Both the position numbers and the translations under genes were made by a program. From Xiphias gladius (Eukaryota; Chordata; Actinopteri; Istiophoriformes; Xiphiidae): a stretch of 64,000 bases of DNA. The notes beneath the pieces are model-generated. The model saw only the letters and a program-made list of their open reading frames with translations. It was not told the origin of the DNA and searched no databases. The stretch is from contig NC_053407.1 of the NCBI RefSeq assembly GCF_016859285.1, forward strand, positions 19,340,699 to 19,404,698, written 5' to 3'. Numbering within the stretch: position 1 is the stretch's first letter; the number at the start of each line of letters is the position of its first letter. Shown piece by piece: positions 63,257 through 64,000 of this stretch.

Positions 63257-63980
63257 CTCTATCTCTATCTCTCCCTCTCTCTATCTCTATCTCTCTCTCT
63301 CATGCTCACACACACACACAGATGGCGTGTCATAGTTGGACTGGTCACCGGGAGAAATCCCATCGCATCAGCTGGTCGGTGAACTGTCGGGAGCATGTCA
63401 TCTGACTGGTCGAATAGTCTAAATTTCAGTTTCCATTGAATTCACAGGGAAATTTGTCGATAGGAACATCCCTAGTAAAAATGTCTGCTCTATGAAATTT
63501 GTATTTTTTAACCCAGTTGGGGAGCTACTGAACTATTAGTAGTCATTTATAATCACTGTTGCTCACTCTGTATTTAAAGGACCGGTTCATCCAGTCACAA
63601 AAACACATTTTCTCACTTCTAACTTTTAGTTTTGGTTTCATTTGCTGAGGTTTTGAGGTCTGACACTTGTGCCACCACACCAGTATAGTAGAGTTGAATG
63701 GGGTTAAAGCACTGAAGCCTGCCTTCATAGCCAGGCAAACATCTTAATAGAGATTCAATAAAAGTAATAAAACAAGGTTACTATTTTGCCGTGATACACC
63801 TGGTGTGACGGGTTGAATTTCTCTTCAGTGACACTGTTCCTGGAGCTCTGGAAGAGGCGGCAGGCCCGTCTCGAGTATGAGTGGGATCTGGTCGACTTTG
63901 AGGAAGAGCAACAGCAGCTGCAGCTTCGGCCAGAGTATGAGACCAAGTGCACCAACCGCAAGCTGAACCGCATCACTCAG
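51512..63980 (+). CDS. ano5: Anoctamin-5 (TMEM16E), first 13 coding exons (partial)
   Basis: TMEM16 scramblase of muscle and bone endomembranes; human loss-of-function causes muscular dystrophy and dominant variants cause bone dysplasia. Exons: 51512-51581, 54883-54950, 55561-55668, 56002-56043, 59362-59469, 60684-60752, 60998-61282, 61618-61737, 61924-62039, 62149-62283, 62394-62499, 62641-62701, 63829-63980. The 480 residues stay in frame and the protein continues past the window. [20 protein letters not shown] (from about 103), [53 protein letters not shown] (TM1), [20 protein letters not shown], and [20 protein letters not shown] are nearly those of mammalian ANO5. The first 96 residues are weakly conserved apart from [11 protein letters not shown]. 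One intron (62040-62148) uses a GC donor. Teleosts may have two ano5 copies; I cannot assign a or b. Confidence 0.92.
51582..54882 (+). other. ano5 intron 1 (3.3 kb)
   Basis: AT-rich intron with no coding exon, RNA gene or repeat that I can name. Confidence 0.6.
56044..59361 (+). other. ano5 intron 4 (3.3 kb), with possible alternative first exon
   Basis: Mostly AT-rich. At 58300-58545 there is a pyrimidine-rich start (ctctctctctccctctctc) and then G-rich sequence ending in ccATGGAG|gtaaag (ATG 58540, donor 58546). Splicing this to the next exon at 59362 keeps the ano5 frame (Met-Glu-Ile-Asp-Lys). Confidence 0.35.
60571..60604. other. Perfect 11-bp inverted repeat
   Basis: TTGTACAATAA (60571-60581) and TTATTGTACAA (60594-60604) with a 12-base loop, in an ano5 intron at the end of an AT-rich tract that may be an old retroelement 3' end. 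Confidence 0.5.
62714..63477 (+). mobile_element. hAT-like remnant encoding a BED-type finger
   Basis: Left end tatggatgcgcgattag and right end gataggaacatccctagta form inverted hAT-like termini (TA.GGATG). The frame 62793-63032 carries C30-x2-C33 ... H49-x4-H54 ([24 protein letters not shown]), the C2H2 pattern of BED fingers at the N-terminus of hAT transposases and ZBED proteins; this part is 62880-62954. No catalytic region remains. A second hAT-like fragment may start at 63036 (cagtgtttccc). A (CT)n/(CTAT)n run follows at 63221. Lies in an ano5 intron. Confidence 0.55.
63221..63320. repeat. (CT)n / (CTAT)n / (CA)n simple repeat
   Basis: Pure CT for about 28 bases, then ctat-interrupted CT, then a short CA run. 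Ser-Leu open frames here are artefacts. Confidence 0.95.
63573..63735 (+). repeat. Dispersed fish repeat ('ttaaaggaccggttca')
   Basis: tttaaaggaccggttcatccagtcaca, aaaacacattttctcacttc, ttttggtttcatttgctgaggttttgag and agagttgaatggggttaaa are the word set of a small percomorph element that I recognise. It ends about 90 bases before the last visible ano5 exon. Confidence 0.5.
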
Positions 63981-64000
63981 GTGTTTGTGTGCTCATGAAA

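Noticed and set aside
1..64000. CRISPR arrays, phage or bacterial defence systems
   Set aside because: No spaced direct repeats; the DNA is clearly vertebrate and the only tandem repeats are microsatellites.

Overview
The window is nuclear DNA from a ray-finned fish, most likely a percomorph teleost. Vertebrate genes are split into many exons with GT-AG introns. Introns carry long (CA)n/(GT)n and (TA)n microsatellites. Intergenic and intronic DNA contains short transposon remnants of kinds I know as common in percomorph genomes. There are no bacterial operons, CRISPR arrays or rRNA, and I saw no tRNA. All gene identities come from reading the translated exons and comparing them with remembered vertebrate families; no search was run.

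Five genes can be followed exon by exon. (1) cd81 (+, 1157-4794): the last six coding exons of a tetraspanin; the first exons lie left of the window. (2) pkp3 (+, 12259-26631): complete plakophilin-3, 13 coding exons, 832 codons plus stop. (3) sigirr (-, 28768-35260): complete IL-1 receptor-related gene, 10 coding exons, 524 codons plus stop. It has two immunoglobulin domains rather than the single one of mammals. (4) ano9 (-, 36979-47476): complete anoctamin-9, 24 coding exons, 774 codons plus stop. (5) ano5 (+, 51512 to beyond the right edge): anoctamin-5, first 13 coding exons (480 codons). Every internal exon junction was checked for reading phase, and all chains stay open.

Layout: cd81 and pkp3 point right and are separated by about 7.5 kb of repeat-rich intergenic DNA. 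pkp3 and sigirr are tail to tail. sigirr and ano9 follow each other on the minus strand. ano9 and ano5 are head to head with about 4 kb between start codons. The pkp3-sigirr-ano9 block is the same neighbourhood found at human 11p15.5; ano5 next to ano9 is not the human arrangement.

The genes do not form a pathway. They cover membrane organisation (tetraspanin), desmosomal adhesion (plakophilin), damping of IL-1/Toll signalling (sigirr) and phospholipid scrambling or ion transport (two anoctamins). The window looks like an ordinary teleost locus. The points most worth a second look are the two-Ig sigirr with a Ser at a diagnostic TIR position, a four-cysteine CxxC-x14-CxxC cluster in ano9, a GC-AG intron and a possible alternative first exon in ano5, a palindromic E-box/AP-1 module in front of pkp3, an RFX X-box plus NF-Y site before ano5, and a hAT remnant that still encodes a BED-finger-like motif.
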